Both the position numbers and the translations under genes were made by a program. A stretch of 43,381 nt of DNA, taken from positions 1 through 43,381 of the forward strand of contig SVNR01000024.1 in NCBI GenBank assembly GCA_015066815.1. Reading direction: 5' to 3'. The notes beneath the pieces are model-generated. The model worked only from the letters and a program-made list of their open reading frames with translations, did not search any database and had not been told where the DNA came from. Below, one piece after another: positions 16,651 through 24,214 of the stretch. Position 1 is the first letter of the stretch, and each line of letters starts with the position of its first letter. The DNA is from Ruminococcus sp. Lineage in GTDB: Bacteria; Bacillota; Clostridia; Oscillospirales; Ruminococcaceae.

Positions 16651-17772
16651 ATGTATGCAAAGGTCATGAAAAAAGCTGCGGCTATGCTGTGCGTTGCAGT
16701 TATGATTTTCTTTTGCGCTGAAGGTCAAGGGATATCCGTATCTGCAAAAGAAAAAGACGGGACCTTTACGGTCATCTGTAAGGATAAAAACGACCCTATA
16801 GTAAATATGGAATGGAAAATATACAGAGTCGGTGAGCGTGGAAAAGATGACAGCTACAATCTTGCCGGATACTTTAAGAATTATAAGGTCCTGCTGAATC
16901 ACTCTGACTCATCTGAAGCTGTTCAGACAGGCGCAACTCTTGAGAACTATGCGGTTCTTGATAAGGTTCCTCCCACGGCTTCAGGCAGGACAGATGATGA
17001 CGGAACATTGAAGCTCGAAGGACTTAAGAACGGACTGTATATTGCTTCGGGTAGAAAGATAAGAACAGATAAAAAAATTCATACTCCGTCTGTAGTCATG
17101 TTTGAGATACATGATACTATAAAAGAGGGATATACAGGAAAAGACGTTACTGCATATATAAAAATGTCATCTGTGACATTGTCAGATGATGATATGCGTT
17201 TTTCATATACGGTAAAAAATATCTGGAAAAACGATGATGAAAACGATAGCCGTCCAAGCAAGGTTGACGTTGAGATATATCGTGACAATGAACTGTATAT
17301 CGAAATAGAGCTTAACGAAGAAAACGACTGGACGTTTCAATGGTCAGGAGAGCCTGATTATGAATGGCGTGTCAGGGTTGATACCGTGCCGCAGGATTAT
17401 ACAATGGTTTATGACAAAGATGAAACAAACTTTGCCGTAGTAAATACATACAATCCCAACGCTGATTTTCCGGTTACAAGTATGCCTTCCGAATCCGAAG
17501 TAACTACGGTGATTACTCAGCTGGTATCAGGCGGTATGGTGGTTTCCACCACAGCCGAATCTGTATCGACTGATATATCACAGGATATGAGTCAGACTCA
17601 TGAGAAAGTAACAAGTGAAAAAAATAAAGATGATATGACTGCTGAAGAGCTTCCGCAGACAGGTCAGTTATGGTGGCCGGTTCTTTTGTTCGGAGGGGCG
17701 GGAATAATAGTGCTTTCATGCGGTATCAAGCTGAGAACGGACGGAGAGTGTGATGAAGATGAAGAAGAGTAG
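16651..17772 (+). CDS. Minor pilin (LPQTG, Cna_B domain)
   Basis: The 373-residue protein has a signal peptide (MKKAAAMLCVAVMIFF to SVSAKE), an N-terminal pilin-like domain that includes LEGLKNGLYIASG, and a Cna_B domain (about 190-270, YTVKNIWKNDDEND to AVVNTYN). A Thr/Ser-rich stalk and LPQTG, a membrane helix and an acidic tail follow. It resembles base or minor pilins that end pilus growth and anchor the fibre. The LPQTG signal differs from LPSTG in the other two pilins, suggesting a different sortase handles it, perhaps the adjacent second sortase (inference). The ATG at 16651 follows GGCGGTGAG. The 3' end overlaps the next gene by 20 bases. Confidence 0.88.
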   Translation: MYAKVMKKAAAMLCVAVMIFFCAEGQGISVSAKEKDGTFTVICKDKNDPIVNMEWKIYRVGERGKDDSYNLAGYFKNYKVLLNHSDSSEAVQTGATLENYAVLDKVPPTASGRTDDDGTLKLEGLKNGLYIASGRKIRTDKKIHTPSVVMFEIHDTIKEGYTGKDVTAYIKMSSVTLSDDDMRFSYTVKNIWKNDDENDSRPSKVDVEIYRDNELYIEIELNEENDWTFQWSGEPDYEWRVRVDTVPQDYTMVYDKDETNFAVVNTYNPNADFPVTSMPSESEVTTVITQLVSGGMVVSTTAESVSTDISQDMSQTHEKVTSEKNKDDMTAEELPQTGQLWWPVLLFGGAGIIVLSCGIKLRTDGECDEDEEE

Positions 17773-18412
17773 TATCGGAAACCTTGTCATTGCTGCAGGC
17801 TCACTTATGATATCATCAGCAGTTGCTCTTGCCGTTTACAATATAGTTCAGGATAATCAAAGCGGTAAATACGCACAGGAGTTACTGAACCGGGTAAAGC
17901 AGGAGATACCTGAAGCTTCACCGGTAGTGACCGAAGCCATATATACGGATTATGTTCCTGATGTTTTTGATAAGTATATATCAAAGGATGATGAAACGTA
18001 TTATGCAAAGGAGTCTTGTCCGCTTATAAACATAGACGGAAATATGTATACAGGAATACTTGGTATACCGCGTCTTTCACTTGAGCTTCCGGTCTATGAT
18101 GAGCTAAGCTATGATAACCTGAAAAATTCCCCCTGCCGGTATAAAGGCAGTACAAAAAAAGGAAACATAATAATAGCCGCACATAACTATAATTCACACT
18201 TCGGAAGTATTTCTGAAATGATAACCGGCGATATGATATATTTTACTGATGCGCAGGGAAATATACATGAATACAGTGTTATTCAGACAGAAACTGTGGA
18301 CGGATCAGATACGGAGGCTATGGAGTATGGTTCTGATGAATGGGACATAACTATATTTACCTGCACACTCAGCGGAAAAAGCAGGGTCACAGTCAGGGCA
18401 GCCCGAGTCTGA
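17753..18412 (+). CDS. Second sortase of the pilus operon
   Basis: This 219-residue sortase has one N-terminal membrane helix (about 8-28). Catalytic residues are the first His of AAHNYNSHFG, Cys in IFTCTLSGKSR and Arg in SRVTVRA. It lacks the lid and C-terminal helix of class C enzymes, so it is more like a housekeeping or class D type; the class is not certain. It probably attaches the finished pilus, through the LPQTG minor pilin, to peptidoglycan. GGAGAG supports the ATG at 17753, with a GTG one codon earlier. It is the last gene of the operon, ended by a strong hairpin at 18451. Confidence 0.87.
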   Translation: MKMKKSSIGNLVIAAGSLMISSAVALAVYNIVQDNQSGKYAQELLNRVKQEIPEASPVVTEAIYTDYVPDVFDKYISKDDETYYAKESCPLINIDGNMYTGILGIPRLSLELPVYDELSYDNLKNSPCRYKGSTKKGNIIIAAHNYNSHFGSISEMITGDMIYFTDAQGNIHEYSVIQTETVDGSDTEAMEYGSDEWDITIFTCTLSGKSRVTVRAARV

Positions 18413-18450
18413 AAATTGCTATCTTATGACTGCGTTAGCTTTGTTATAAT

Positions 18451-18506
18451 AAAACAACCACCGGTCCGGAAAAAATTCTCCGAACCGGTGGTTGTTTTGC
18501 TTTTTT
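18451..18506. terminator. Bidirectional terminator between the pilus operon and ldhA
   Basis: A 20-bp stem with one mismatch (left arm 18451-18470, right arm 18479-18498) is flanked by T-rich sequence on both strands. It closes both the rightward pilus operon and leftward ldhA. Confidence 0.88.
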
Positions 18507-18543
18507 ATAAAAAAATCAGATATCCGTAATAAAAACAAAAACG

Positions 18544-19536
18544 TCAGAATACTTCGTTTCCGTTCTTTTTTCCGTTCATAAAGCACAGTGCGTTTTCAAG
18601 AGTGGTACTGCTTATCGCTTCAAGTGCTTCCTTTGCGAAAAATCCCTGATGAGAGGTTACGCAGACATTCGGAAAATTAAGAAGTCTTGCTACTGTGGAG
18701 TGCTGAAGTATAGAGTCTGAAAGGTTTTCATATACGTTTTCGTCTTCCTCCTCATAAACATCAAGACCCACTGCAAAAAATCTTTTGTCACGTATACCAC
18801 TGATAAGATCTTCGGTTTTAATAAGACTACCTCTTGATGTATTGACAAGAATCACACCCTGCTTCATTTTGGAAATAGTGTCCTTGTTTATCAGATGATA
18901 GGTCTCTTCGGTAAGAGGACAATGAAGAGATATAAGATCCGAATCTTTAAGAAGGGTATCAAATTCTACGTATTTTACAAAATCAAGCTCCGGGTTCTCA
19001 TACATATCATAGGCTATTACGTTCATTCCGAAGCCGCGGCATATCTTTGCCATGGCAGAGCCTATTTTTCCGGTGCCGATGATGCCGGCAGTTTTTCCGT
19101 ATAATGTAGTACCCATAAGTCCGTTAAGACTGAAGTCGTTCTCACGCACACGGACATACGCCTTGTGAGTGTGTCTGTTGGCGGTAAGAGCGAGAGCCAT
19201 AGCGTGTTCAGCAACAGCTTCCGGAGAATAGCCCGGAACACGCATTACAGTGATACCGCATTTTTGGGCTTCGGCAATATCAACATTGTTGAAGCCGGCG
19301 CATCTCATAAGTATGAGTTTTACACCGCATTCGGAAAGTGTCTTTATAGTACGGGTACCCAGATCCATATTTACAAAAGCACATACGGCATCGTATCCTT
19401 TGGCAAGAACAGCGGTATCAGGTTCAAGCAGAGTTTCGATATAGTCAAGTCTGATATCCTTGTACTCGTTTTTGTTCCATGTTTCTTCAAAAAATTTTTT
19501 GTCATAGCTTTTAGTTCCGAAAAATAATATTTTCAT
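18544..19536 (-). CDS. ldhA: D-lactate dehydrogenase
   Basis: This NAD-dependent fermentative enzyme reduces pyruvate to D-lactate. The protein (330 residues) closely follows the LdhA pattern: MKILFFGTKSYD, MALALTANRHTHKAY, the NAD motif GIIGTGKIGSA, the catalytic Arg in VNTSRGSLI, the glutamate region LDVYEEE and the catalytic His in SHQGFF. The ATG at 19536 is chosen because GGGGG lies upstream; an earlier in-frame ATG would hide this site. It is a single-gene unit ended by the shared terminator. Element B lies 22 bases upstream of the ribosome site in the sense direction. Confidence 0.92.
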   Translation of the reverse strand: MKILFFGTKSYDKKFFEETWNKNEYKDIRLDYIETLLEPDTAVLAKGYDAVCAFVNMDLGTRTIKTLSECGVKLILMRCAGFNNVDIAEAQKCGITVMRVPGYSPEAVAEHAMALALTANRHTHKAYVRVRENDFSLNGLMGTTLYGKTAGIIGTGKIGSAMAKICRGFGMNVIAYDMYENPELDFVKYVEFDTLLKDSDLISLHCPLTEETYHLINKDTISKMKQGVILVNTSRGSLIKTEDLISGIRDKRFFAVGLDVYEEEDENVYENLSDSILQHSTVARLLNFPNVCVTSHQGFFAKEALEAISSTTLENALCFMNGKKNGNEVF

Positions 19537-19566
19537 AAAAACCCCCGTGTACATAAGTCATTAATG

Positions 19567-19606
19567 TTGCTTTGCACACTTGCTGACTACGTTAGCGGTG
19601 TGCATT
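19567..19606 (-). repeat. Element B upstream of ldhA
   Basis: On the minus strand it reads ATGCACACCGCTAACG, then a short loop and AGCAAGTGTGCAAAGCAA. It fits the B consensus with outer arms TGCACA/TGTGCA. It lies in the ldhA leader, in the same orientation as the gene. No element A is recognisable beside it. Confidence 0.55.
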
Positions 19607-19664
19607 ATAATATATATTATATATCCTGTACCCAAAAAAATACTGTAAAAAATATTTTTCTGAT

Positions 19665-20006
19665 TCAGATTTTTTCGATAAATTCCAATATATTGTTTTG
19701 GATGGGAAGTGTTTGTTTTAACAGCTCCTGTGCTTCGATTGTATTTCCCTCTCTCAGAAGCTGTGTTATCCTGCTGTATGCTTCGTAAAGCGGTGTTACG
19801 GAGAGATTTCCCATAGCACCCTTGAGCGAATGTGCTTTGGATATTGCAGAATCAAGATCTCCGGCGTTTATAGAATCCATAACATTGTTTGATTTTACTG
19901 ATGCAGGAATTTTTTTCAGAAGACGTATATAGATCGCTTCGTTATTCATAACCCTCGTCATTGCGTCGTCATAGTTGATCCCTATTTTTTCAAGTTCTTG
20001 TTTCAA
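19665..20006 (-). CDS. Hpt-domain phosphotransfer protein
   Basis: This is a single-domain protein of 113 residues. The phosphorylatable histidine is His59 in ISKAHSLKGAMGNLS, the classic Hpt signature; the rest is a predicted helical bundle. Such proteins relay phosphate between a hybrid kinase and a response regulator. No kinase is adjacent. The likely start is a TTG at 20006, with AAAGGCAGG upstream. Its promoter carries tandem TTAACA-like boxes that recur in front of the orphan LytTR regulator at 23317-24021, so the two are probably co-regulated. Confidence 0.85.
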   Translation of the reverse strand: MKQELEKIGINYDDAMTRVMNNEAIYIRLLKKIPASVKSNNVMDSINAGDLDSAISKAHSLKGAMGNLSVTPLYEAYSRITQLLREGNTIEAQELLKQTLPIQNNILEFIEKI

Positions 20007-20075
20007 AATGCTTTTACCTGCCTTTCCGGTTAGTGAGTCTGTATCTGTTATCAGCAGAAACCGACCTTTATGTGT

Positions 20076-20125
20076 ATTATACCTTTTGATTCTGCATATG
20101 TCAACAAAGCATTAAGAAGTGTTAA
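20076..20125 (-). promoter_or_regulatory. Hpt gene promoter with tandem TTAACA-like boxes
   Basis: On the minus strand TTGACA (20099-20104) and TATAAT (20076-20081) are 17 bases apart, an ideal core. Upstream lie TTAATG (20110-20115) and TTAACA (20120-20125). Together with the -35 box they give a 10-11 base period, like Pho boxes bound by OmpR/PhoB-type regulators. The bound regulator is not known. Confidence 0.7.
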
Positions 20126-20230
20126 GGAATAAGGAAGCTCGATGTTTACTATAATAACCGAATAATATTACTGCTGAAATGATATAATAAAAAAACATAC
20201 TGGACTTTTATCCACATATATGATATGCTT

Positions 20231-20310
20231 TTTTATAGGAAAAATTTTTATTCTGAAATATCAGCCTATATGCACGAAGCTGACATGATCAGCGGATGTG
20301 CAGGGCAATG
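20231..20310 (+). repeat. Degenerate element A plus element B upstream of lrgA
   Basis: A weak A-like stretch (20231-20261) is followed by element B (20262-20310): CAGCCTATATGCACGAAGCT, a loop, then AGCGGATGTGCAGGGCAATG. B ends about ten bases before the lrgA ribosome site. The rest of the 330-base gap holds the Hpt promoter. Confidence 0.6.
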
Positions 20311-20336
20311 AAAACATCCGGAAGTGATTTTAAAAA

Positions 20337-20690
20337 ATGAAATATGTAAAGCAGATTACTTTGATTTTGCTGGTGTCTTTTATAGGGGAGTTTATTCATT
20401 CTGTTATTCCTTTGCCTGTACCGGCAAGCATCTATGGTCTTGTCATAATGCTTGCGGCACTTATGAGCGGAATAATTAAAGTAAGCAGTGTCAAGGAAAC
20501 AGCAGCTTTTCTTATAGATATAATGCCTGTTATGTTTATTCCTGCCGCAGCCGGACTTATGACATCATGGCCGATTATAAAACAGAGACTTTTTGTTTAT
20601 ATTTTTCTGACAGTAGTATCGTTTGCTGTGGTTATGACGGTTTCGGGCAGAGTGACGCAGAGAGTAATAAGAATGGAGAAGAAAAAATGA
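20337..20690 (+). CDS. lrgA: LrgA/CidA family holin-like protein
   Basis: The 117-residue protein has four hydrophobic helices and the family pattern IPLPVPASIYGLVIML followed by MPVMFIPAAAGLM. LrgA/CidA proteins act with LrgB/CidB in the membrane; older work ties them to murein hydrolase control and newer work to export of small metabolites such as pyruvate. The spacing from CCGGAAG supports the ATG at 20337. It overlaps lrgB by four bases (ATGA), so the two are translated together. LrgA versus CidA cannot be decided. Confidence 0.9.
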   Translation: MKYVKQITLILLVSFIGEFIHSVIPLPVPASIYGLVIMLAALMSGIIKVSSVKETAAFLIDIMPVMFIPAAAGLMTSWPIIKQRLFVYIFLTVVSFAVVMTVSGRVTQRVIRMEKKK

Positions 20691-21379
20691 ATGATTTGCT
20701 TGCTTTTTCGGCGTATTTTGGTGTTGCCATCAGCCTTGTATCGTATACTGCCGGATGCTTTATAAAAGAAAAAACAGGTTCTGCCGTATTCAATCCCCTC
20801 ATAATATCAGTTATAATCACAATAACTTTTCTGTCGGTTTTTGATATAAGCTATGAAACGTACTATTCGGGAGCAAGGCTGCTTGGCTTCTGGCTTACTC
20901 CGGCGACTGTCTGTCTTGCTGTTCCGCTGTATGAGAAGCTGAGTATACTTAAGAAAAACTTTAAGGCTGTATCCGTAGGTATAGTTTCAGGAGTACTTAC
21001 AAGTATGCTTACGATTTTCCTTATGGCAGTTATTTTCAGGTTTGACCATGCGGAGTATGTTACTTTTTTACCCAAGTCTGTTACTACAGCTATAGGAGTG
21101 GGAGTATCTGCAGAGCTTGGAGGATATGAAGATATCACAACGGCGTCAATAATAATAACTGGCGTTCTTGGAAATCTTTTTGCACCTCTGATATGCCGTC
21201 TTGCACGTATAACAGAGCCGATAGCCAAGGGCGTTGCGATAGGTTCATCATCTCATGCTATGGGAACAGCACGTGCCATGGAAATGGGAGAGACTGAGGG
21301 CGCTATGAGCGGCTTGTCTATTGCAGTAGCAGGACTTCTTACAGTTGTTGGAGCAACAGTTTTTTCAAAGCTTATATAG
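20687..21379 (+). CDS. lrgB: LrgB family membrane protein
   Basis: This 230-residue multi-pass protein shows family motifs FNPLIISVIITI, LPKSVTTAIGVGVSAELGG and GSSSHAMGTARA. It is the usual partner of LrgA. The ATG at 20687 overlaps the lrgA stop and follows GGAGAAG; longer in-frame readings run back into lrgA and are unlikely. The unit ends at a hairpin shared with the convergent LysR gene, whose product is a good candidate regulator. Confidence 0.93.
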   Translation: MNDLLAFSAYFGVAISLVSYTAGCFIKEKTGSAVFNPLIISVIITITFLSVFDISYETYYSGARLLGFWLTPATVCLAVPLYEKLSILKKNFKAVSVGIVSGVLTSMLTIFLMAVIFRFDHAEYVTFLPKSVTTAIGVGVSAELGGYEDITTASIIITGVLGNLFAPLICRLARITEPIAKGVAIGSSSHAMGTARAMEMGETEGAMSGLSIAVAGLLTVVGATVFSKLI

Positions 21380-21385
21380 CACAGG

Positions 21386-21416
21386 AAAAGGACTCTGTTT
21401 TTTCAGAGTCCTTTTC
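21386..21416. terminator. Bidirectional terminator between lrgB and the LysR gene
   Basis: AAAAGGACTCTG and CAGAGTCCTTTT form a 12-bp stem around a T-rich loop. The LysR gene's stop codon (21403) lies in the hairpin. Confidence 0.8.
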
Positions 21417-22275
21417 TCGCGCAGTATTTTCTTAAAAAGCTGAAAAAACTTTTTACAGAAGTATTATCAACTTTGTTTGGTCTGTAGTTGAAAAGAATGT
21501 CTCTCTGGCAAACCGGTGAGGATATTTCGATAAGCTTTACACTCGAATCCTTAAGACTGCCCCAGGTGTATTCAGGCCAGAAGCCTATTCCCATACGTGC
21601 CCCTATCATTTTTTTTACAGTTGCAGGATTGTCACTTTCAAAAATAATATTTGGTTTAAAACCCGACTGTTCGCAGAAGCTGTCGCATATCCATCTGAAC
21701 TGACGGGATCCCATGATACTGATAAATCTTTCGTTTGCGGCATCTGTAAGCTCTACGCTTTCTTTTTGTGCAAGATAATGCGAAACAGGAACTGCAAGAA
21801 ATATTTTTTCTGTGATCTTGAATTCATCTTCTATTTTAAAATCAGGTATCCTGTAAAAAGAACTTGTAGTTATACATATATCATAAAGATCGCTTTCTGC
21901 ATTCTGCATAAGACAGAAGTTGATATCCTTGTGAGTTCTGTTGTATTCTATTATGGCGTTTGTTATTATTGTTGAGGCTGCAAGTACGTTGAGATGTATT
22001 GTACGATCTTCAAGTCTGGCCATTGTTGTAAGATCTTCGGGGATCCTGTCAAGCTCCTCTATGACGGGAGTCAGTCTTTTCATAAGGTATTTTCCGTATT
22101 CACTCAGGACTATGTTTCTTCCTTTTGAAAGAAATAAAGGAACGCCCAGTTCTTCCTCAAGACGGTGAATTGATTTTGTAAGAGCCGGCTGAGCTATATG
22201 AAGCTTGTCAGCAGTTCTGGTTATATGTTCATTCTGGGCTGCAGCTAAAAAGTAGCGTATCTGATTCAGTTCCAT
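21403..22275 (-). CDS. LysR-type transcriptional regulator
   Basis: This DNA-binding regulator of 290 residues has an N-terminal winged helix: MELNQIRYFLAAAQNEHITR followed by AQPALTKSIHRLEEELG. A LysR substrate-binding domain runs from about 90 to 285. The ATG at 22275 is chosen because TGGAG sits before it. Convergent with lrgAB and divergent from the SemiSWEET-like gene, it could control either or both; LysR proteins next to cidAB/lrgAB are common. A perfect inverted repeat just upstream (22290-22304) is a likely binding site. The ligand is unknown. Confidence 0.92.
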   Translation of the reverse strand: MELNQIRYFLAAAQNEHITRTADKLHIAQPALTKSIHRLEEELGVPLFLSKGRNIVLSEYGKYLMKRLTPVIEELDRIPEDLTTMARLEDRTIHLNVLAASTIITNAIIEYNRTHKDINFCLMQNAESDLYDICITTSSFYRIPDFKIEDEFKITEKIFLAVPVSHYLAQKESVELTDAANERFISIMGSRQFRWICDSFCEQSGFKPNIIFESDNPATVKKMIGARMGIGFWPEYTWGSLKDSSVKLIEISSPVCQRDILFNYRPNKVDNTSVKSFFSFLRKYCARKGL

Positions 22276-22289
22276 AAAAAACTCCATTC

Positions 22290-22304
22290 ATAACTATAGG
22301 TTAT
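22290..22304. promoter_or_regulatory. Probable LysR operator
   Basis: ATAAC-TATAG-GTTAT is a perfect 5-5-5 inverted repeat. It lies 15 bases upstream of the LysR start and 23 bases from the divergent promoter, matching the usual LysR self-regulation site. Confidence 0.6.
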
Positions 22305-22326
22305 CGATATAATAATTATTATATAT

Positions 22327-22355
22327 TAGACATTATAGCTTGTCAATGCTATAAT
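22327..22355 (+). promoter_or_regulatory. Promoter of the SemiSWEET-like gene
   Basis: TAGACA (22327-22332) and TATAAT (22350-22355) are separated by 17 bases, about 55 bases before the ATG at 22410. Confidence 0.65.
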
Positions 22356-22409
22356 GTGAATGTAAGGAAAAAACGATGATCTGTTCAAAGAAAAAGGAGT
22401 AGATTTTTT

Positions 22410-22712
22410 ATGTCACAGTTTTTAGAAATGGCAATGCTTATATGTTTTGGTTTTTCATGGCCGATGTCGGTTTACAAGAACATAAAGGCAAAAACGGCAA
22501 AGTCTATGAGCCTTCAGTTTATTCTTCTGATAATCTGCGGTTATATTGCAGGAATAGCTGCTAAGCTTTATAGTCACACTATAAACTATGTGCTTGCAGT
22601 TTATGTTATCAATCTTCTTATTGTATCTGCAAATGTAGTTGTGTATTTTAAAAACCGCCGTTATGATATTCAGCGTGAAAGAAATAAAGAATTTCTGGTG
22701 TGTGAAGAATAA
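22410..22712 (+). CDS. Small PQ-loop/SemiSWEET-like membrane protein
   Basis: The 100-residue protein has three predicted membrane helices. The segment FGFSWPMSVYKNIKAKTAKS resembles the PQ-loop pattern, with Trp-Pro in place of Pro-Gln, and GYIAGIAAKL follows in the second helix. Proteins of this size work as dimers; some move sugars, others are uncharacterised. AAAAAGGAG lies before the ATG. It is divergent from the LysR gene and shares its regulatory region. Substrate unknown. Confidence 0.7.
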   Translation: MSQFLEMAMLICFGFSWPMSVYKNIKAKTAKSMSLQFILLIICGYIAGIAAKLYSHTINYVLAVYVINLLIVSANVVVYFKNRRYDIQRERNKEFLVCEE

Positions 22713-22813
22713 TTACAAAATATATAATCCCTCGCACTTGAATTCTGTTTTTTAATGTGCTATAATGAAATAATAAAGCGAATTCTGGTTCTATAAATAT
22801 GATGGAGGGAAAT

Positions 22814-23302
22814 ATGAAAAAGGCTTTGGTTGCATTTGTTGTTCTGGCTGTTTTTGCATGGGGAGTTTATCAGACCTTTAACAGAGCAGATGACGATATG
22901 AAAAATGTCGGAGAAGTAGAAATAATCAGTACTGTTGAAGGGAAAAGCAAGAGCTGTCTTCTTAAAGGCCGGAAAATATCAAAGCGATATGAAGATGATA
23001 TAACTGATTTTGACGTTCCGGTTTTATCAGATATAGCAGCGAATGCGGTCTCTGTTCAGAAGCCCGATATAATAGACGAGGATAACTATATCAGTGTTTG
23101 TTATGAAGGTGAGTTTGTAGATAAGACAGAGGACGATATGTACTATAACATATATGACTCGGATCTTAAGTTTCTTTATAAAACTGATACTCTCGGTATA
23201 GTTTTTGAAAAAGGAAAAGAATACTATGCAGTTACTGATGTGAAGTGGGGAAAACCCAAAAACTATGTTTGTCTCAGATACTGCTTTAAAATAGCCACAT
23301 AA
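22814..23302 (+). CDS. Hypothetical membrane-anchored protein
   Basis: I do not recognise this 162-residue protein. An N-terminal hydrophobic helix (about 3-22, MKKALVAFVVLAVFAWGVY) is followed by an extracytoplasmic part rich in acidic and aromatic residues, with two cysteines near the C terminus (NYVCLRYCFKI). There is no lipobox. GGAGGG five bases before the ATG at 22814 fixes the start over 22799. It ends inside a terminator hairpin shared with the convergent LytTR gene. It has no obvious partner. Confidence 0.7.
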   Translation: MKKALVAFVVLAVFAWGVYQTFNRADDDMKNVGEVEIISTVEGKSKSCLLKGRKISKRYEDDITDFDVPVLSDIAANAVSVQKPDIIDEDNYISVCYEGEFVDKTEDDMYYNIYDSDLKFLYKTDTLGIVFEKGKEYYAVTDVKWGKPKNYVCLRYCFKIAT

Positions 23303-23334
23303 AAGCTTTTACGCTCTTATGTGGCTATTTTTTC
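23289..23334. terminator. Bidirectional terminator containing both stop codons
   Basis: AAATAGCCACATAA and TTATGTGGCTATTT form a 14-bp stem. The stop codon of the plus-strand gene ends one arm and that of the minus-strand LytTR gene begins the other. Confidence 0.85.
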
Positions 23335-24021
23335 TCTGAATACGTTGTACGCACTTTCGAAGTCTTTTTTACGCTGACGGCTGAGTATTACACACTCTCC
23401 GTTTCTCATCTGTATAACCTCTCTGTCGATGTTGGCTATGTGTCTGAAGTTAAGAGTATATGTACGATGGGTCCTGAAGAAGAAAAGTCCGGGAAGACGT
23501 TCACTTATGCTGCTTATGTTTTCGGTGGAAACGAAGCTTTTTTCTATTGTACGGATGTTTGTAATGCGTTTATCAGCTTCAAGATATATTATATCGTCGA
23601 GTCTCATAGTTACGTTTGAGTGGCCGCATCTGAACATTGTATCTCCTGCAGAGGCTGTTTCGTTTATGATAGAAAGTATGGTTTTTTCCATATCCTCGTA
23701 TCTTATGGGCTTGAGTATGCATGATAAAGGAGAAGATTCGGATTTTCCTGCGGTCATATATTCGGGATAAGAAGTAAGATATATTATTTCGGAGTTACAG
23801 CCGGTGTTTTTTATAAGATTTGAGATATCGGAGCTTCCGCTGCAGAAGCGTTCATCCAGAAGAATTATATCAGGGGAGACTTTTGCTATTCTGTCCATAC
23901 AGTCAAAGCCTGAGGATATATCTGTAACGCATAAGTTTCTCATGGTATGAATTTTGTCAAGCATATTTTTCATTAGTTTTCTTGAAACAGGATTGTCTTC
24001 GCATAGAGCTATCTTTAACAT
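23317..24021 (-). CDS. Orphan LytTR response regulator
   Basis: The 234-residue protein has an N-terminal receiver domain (acidic pair in ALCEDN, phosphoacceptor Asp56 in DIILLDERF, Lys104 in ILKPI) and a C-terminal LytTR DNA-binding domain (about 130-230, including FFRTHRTYTLNFRHI and LSRQRKKDF). LytTR regulators usually pair with a GHKL kinase, but none adjoins this gene. AAAGGAG before the ATG at 24021 fixes the start. The promoter (24053-24102) shares its boxes and spacing with that of the Hpt gene, suggesting one stimulus or phosphorelay. Confidence 0.92.
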   Translation of the reverse strand: MLKIALCEDNPVSRKLMKNMLDKIHTMRNLCVTDISSGFDCMDRIAKVSPDIILLDERFCSGSSDISNLIKNTGCNSEIIYLTSYPEYMTAGKSESSPLSCILKPIRYEDMEKTILSIINETASAGDTMFRCGHSNVTMRLDDIIYLEADKRITNIRTIEKSFVSTENISSISERLPGLFFFRTHRTYTLNFRHIANIDREVIQMRNGECVILSRQRKKDFESAYNVFREKIAT

Positions 24022-24052
24022 AAACTGTACTCCTTTTGTTGTTTTCAAAAAG

Positions 24053-24102
24053 ATTATACTTCATAATCATTATGTATTCAATACTGCGTTAAGAAGTGTT
24101 AA
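24053..24102 (-). promoter_or_regulatory. LytTR gene promoter with tandem TTAACA-like boxes
   Basis: On the minus strand TTGAAT (24076-24081) and TATAAT (24053-24058) are 17 bases apart. TTAACG (24087-24092) and TTAACA (24097-24102) lie upstream with the same spacers, four and five bases, as in the Hpt promoter. Confidence 0.7.
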
Positions 24103-24214
24103 ACAGCTTTTTTCATTAAAATTTCATATTAAAAGCAAGGTTATTTCAATATTGTAAGATATATTTTAGATGTAAAAAAAGTGACAGCAAACCTTGAAAG
24201 GAAAGTGTATATAT

